NCBI RefSeq assembly: GCF_006539165.1
Contig: NZ_BJMM01000004.1
Location: 248,001-312,000 of the forward strand
Direction: 5' to 3'
DNA length: 64,000 nt
DNA from: Streptomyces cacaoi
Lineage (GTDB): Bacteria; Actinomycetota; Actinomycetes; Streptomycetales; Streptomycetaceae
In this document: piece after piece, positions 63,918 through 64,000 of the stretch
How positions within the stretch are numbered: the stretch's first letter is position 1
Layout of the letters: every line of letters starts with the position of its first letter
Program-made: the position numbers and the translations under genes
Notes under the pieces: model-generated
The model's input: only the letters and a program-made list of their open reading frames with translations
What the model was told of the DNA's origin: nothing
Databases searched by the model: none

Positions 63918-64000
63918 CTAGTCCACGACGTCGATCGTGTACCGGTTCGTCTCCACCCCGGCCGCCGTGACGACCTGCACCTCGACCCGGCCCGGCTCGA
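63918..64000 (-). CDS. Unidentified protein, 3' end only
   Basis: Twenty-six codons in frame with the TAG at 63918-63920 read EPGRVEVQVVTAAGVETNRY then TIDVVD. Codon bias fits a real gene, and the alternating pattern suggests the last strands of a beta-sandwich. The gene continues beyond the window, so no identity can be given. It converges on the esterase gene. Confidence 0.6.
   Translation of the reverse strand, partial: EPGRVEVQVVTAAGVETNRYTIDVVD

Overview
The window is chromosomal DNA of a Streptomyces or very close relative. GC content is very high, third codon positions are almost all G or C, GTG and TTG starts are common, and the gene order groES-groEL1 / whiD-bldM-sigD-guaB-guaB3 / glpD / guaA is the developmental and housekeeping core known from that genus. 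About 47 protein genes are supported. I saw no rRNA, tRNA, CRISPR array, transposase or integrase.

Layout. (1) 1-13,700 is core: chaperonins, an acyl-CoA oxidase-like flavoprotein, an SDR, a MOSC protein, a LysR regulator, the divergent sporulation regulators whiD and bldM (with a textbook sigma-BldN promoter before bldM), sigD, guaB and its paralogue, and a nucleotide-sugar dehydrogenase homologue that lacks its catalytic cysteine. (2) 14,000-23,700 holds glpD and two large membrane signalling proteins: an intact PASTA-less Ser/Thr kinase and a 1,518-residue pseudokinase whose kinase fold is split by an insert of about 840 low-complexity residues. (3) 23,850-32,820 holds a glycosyltransferase with a divergent TetR gene, succinate-semialdehyde dehydrogenase, a GMC oxidoreductase, chorismate mutase and guaA. 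The chorismate mutase gene has a leader peptide with the run Phe-Trp-Phe-Phe-Tyr and alternative hairpins, which looks like an aromatic amino acid attenuator. (4) 33,000-38,450 holds two copies of a convergent pair of membrane-anchored extracytoplasmic proteins of unknown role. (5) 38,450-46,000 holds a TetR-controlled permease-amidohydrolase pair and several small metabolic or regulatory genes.

(6) 46,000-51,480 is the accessory part. It has a 40-residue CxxC protein, a RepA/DnaD-like helix-turn-helix protein, a WhiJ-type XRE/DUF5753 regulator coupled to a DUF397 protein with three tandem motif copies, and a two-gene cassette encoding an ABC/OLD-like ATPase and a PIN-domain nuclease. The cassette lies between two perfect 33-bp direct repeats, one of which is the 3' end of a response-regulator gene, as expected if it inserted site-specifically there. 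This is the best candidate in the window for an undescribed mobile defence or toxin system.

(7) 51,450-64,000 returns to core and stress functions: a PspC-type sensor kinase and its regulator, a PspC membrane protein, DoxX, an alpha/beta hydrolase divergent from an ArsR-type regulator, a DUF4232 lipoprotein, an SDR divergent from a TetR gene with a 13-bp-arm operator between them, a DUF1348 protein, a GlxA-type AraC regulator, an HSL-type esterase, and the 3' end of an unknown gene.
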